Of a stretch of 7,722 nt of DNA, positions 7,281 to 7,722 are shown one piece after another; position 1 is the first letter of the stretch, and each line of letters begins with the position of its first letter. The notes beneath the pieces are model-generated. The model saw only the letters and a list, made by a program, of their open reading frames with translations. It had not been told where the DNA came from and did no database searches. This DNA comes from Pyrinomonadaceae bacterium (GTDB taxonomy: Bacteria > Acidobacteriota > Blastocatellia > Pyrinomonadales > Pyrinomonadaceae): positions 1 to 7,722 of the forward strand of contig JAGOWF010000127.1 of assembly GCA_018060305.1 (NCBI GenBank). Reading direction: 5' to 3'. Made by a program: the position numbers and the translations under genes.

Positions 7281-7301
7281 GCTTGTGTCGACGACACAAG
7301 C
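7281..7301. repeat. Perfect 9-bp palindrome with 3-base spacer
   Basis: GCTTGTGTC (7281-7289) and GACACAAGC (7293-7301) are exact reverse complements separated by GAC. It lies just 6 bases outside the left copy of the 13-base inverted repeat, so it may belong to the same repeat family or be a dimer-type operator. Confidence 0.7.
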
Positions 7302-7341
7302 TGAAGGTTGCACTCTGAACAAAGCCTTTGTCGTGATCGGC

Positions 7342-7439
7342 CTCAATCAGAACCGGAAGCGGTAGCGACCGGATTCTTTCAGGCCTCGCCGATTAGCGTT
7401 TGAAGAATCCGGTCGCTCCGCTCCGGGTTCCGATTTGAG
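7342..7439. repeat. Long imperfect hairpin
   Basis: The core arms AGCGACCGGATTCTT (7364-7378) and AAGAATCCGGTCGCT (7403-7417) are a perfect 15-bp match. The outer arms (7342-7363 and 7418-7439) continue the pairing with a few mismatches and single-base gaps. The loop is 24 bases (7379-7402). The size suits a REP/BIME-like or MITE-like dispersed repeat. Confidence 0.75.
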
Positions 7440-7465
7440 TGGCGATACAAACAACCAACTCACAA

Positions 7466-7588
7466 TTGCCGTTGGCTTTAGCCAACGGTTAACGGTTCAA
7501 ACCGCTGTCGGGCATTAGCCCAACCGACTGGTTGGGCTAAAGCCCGATCTCATTGTCCAAGCCAACCGTTGCCTGAAGGCAACGGCAA
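7466..7588. repeat. Nested hairpin cluster (three short stems inside an outer pairing)
   Basis: Stem 1: CCGTTGGC (7469-7476) with GCCAACGG (7481-7488), loop TTTA. Stem 2: TTAGCCCAACC (7515-7525) with GGTTGGGCTAA (7530-7540), loop GACT, extended past one A/A mismatch by TCGGGC (7508-7513) with GCCCGA (7542-7547). Stem 3: CCGTTGCC (7566-7573) with GGCAACGG (7578-7585), loop TGAA. TTGCCGTTG (7466-7474) can also pair with CAACGGCAA (7580-7588), and AACGGTT (7491-7497) with AACCGTT (7564-7570), so the block could fold as a cruciform. Confidence 0.75.
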
Positions 7589-7605
7589 TAAGGCAACGGC
7601 AATAA
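7578..7605. repeat. Exact tandem duplication of 14 bases
   Basis: GGCAACGGCAATAA occurs at 7578-7591 and again, identical, at 7592-7605. The first copy contains the right arm of stem 3 of the adjoining hairpin cluster. The duplication therefore looks like slippage at a hairpin base. Confidence 0.9.
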
Positions 7606-7643
7606 TATAACGGCGATCTCGCTGAAGGCTGTCAGGCGATACG

Positions 7644-7662
7644 CGCGGGCAAGGTGCCCGCG
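7644..7662. repeat. GC-rich hairpin
   Basis: CGCGGGCA (7644-7651) pairs perfectly with TGCCCGCG (7655-7662) around an AGG loop. No T-run follows, so it is not an intrinsic terminator. Similar CGCGGGC/GCCCGCG units are common intergenic repeats in several environmental phyla. Confidence 0.7.
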
Positions 7663-7722
7663 TTCCGACGCGCCGACGCCGCTTCACATGATCCCGTTGG
7701 CGAATTAGAGTTCAGAGTGCAA

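Larger units (their letters stand above)
7209..7722. other. Gene-free intergenic region rich in inverted repeats
   Basis: I see no credible coding sequence in these 514 bases; the only long reverse frame (7131-7346) runs through the terminator and the dacB 3' end and resembles nothing. The region instead holds a CRP-like palindrome, a perfect 9-bp palindrome and a chain of hairpins with a tandem duplication, bracketed by a 13-base inverted repeat. Each is listed separately. Confidence 0.75.
7308..7722. repeat. Composite palindromic repeat element bounded by 13-base inverted repeats
   Basis: TTGCACTCTGAAC at 7308-7320 is the exact reverse complement of GTTCAGAGTGCAA at 7710-7722, enclosing 415 bases. 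The right copy ends at the last base of the window, so the repeat may be longer. The interior has no ORF but several hairpins. The form recalls a MITE or a composite intergenic repeat. No transposase, and no target-site duplication that can be checked, is seen. Confidence 0.5.

Noticed and set aside
7131..7346. Reverse-strand frame of 71 codons over the terminator
   Set aside because: It crosses the intrinsic terminator, the dacB 3' end and palindromes, and looks like no protein.
7466..7605. CRISPR array
   Set aside because: The repeated units are inverted, of unequal length and without regular unique spacers; no cas gene is nearby.
7644..7662. Intrinsic terminator
   Set aside because: The GC-rich stem is not followed by a T-run on either strand.

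Overview
The window (about 58% G+C by eye) reads as bacterial chromosome, all four genes on the + strand. Gene style (proline-rich interdomain linkers, large sensor-output fusions) and the hairpin-rich 3' intergenic DNA, with an AGCCCAACC-type stem and a CGCGGGC/GCCCGCG stem, resemble Acidobacteriota of the Blastocatellia/Pyrinomonadaceae type. That placement is an inference from style; no marker gene is present. The window starts inside a gene and ends inside an inverted repeat, as a metagenome contig broken at a repeat would.

Bases 1-1026 hold the 3' part of a periplasmic peptide/oligopeptide substrate-binding protein (SBP_bac_5/OppA-like) whose C-terminal lobe carries an unusual proline-rich stretch. 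After 58 bases comes 1085-3256, a 723-residue diguanylate cyclase with an N-terminal PocR-type sensory domain, one weak and one clear GAF-like domain, and a GGDEF domain that keeps both active site and inhibitory site. Its stop overlaps the start (ATGA) of 3253-5556, a 767-residue fusion: degenerate P-loop ATPase, a middle segment that may be a decayed nuclease fold, a long proline-rich linker and an RsbW-type anti-sigma kinase domain. The two are probably translationally coupled, pairing a chemosensory c-di-GMP synthase with a partner-switching regulator. This pair is the most unusual part of the window.

A 216-base intergenic region with a stop-codon hairpin, a leader hairpin and two extended -10 candidates precedes 5773-7164, a secreted PBP4/DacB-type D-Ala-D-Ala carboxypeptidase (peptidase S13) with SxxK, SxN and KTG motifs. 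It ends at a textbook intrinsic terminator.

The last ~510 bases have no credible gene. They hold a CRP-like palindrome, a perfect short palindrome and a cluster of nested hairpins bracketed by a 13-base inverted repeat (7308-7320 and 7710-7722), the right copy lying exactly at the window end. This looks like a composite palindromic repeat or MITE-like element.
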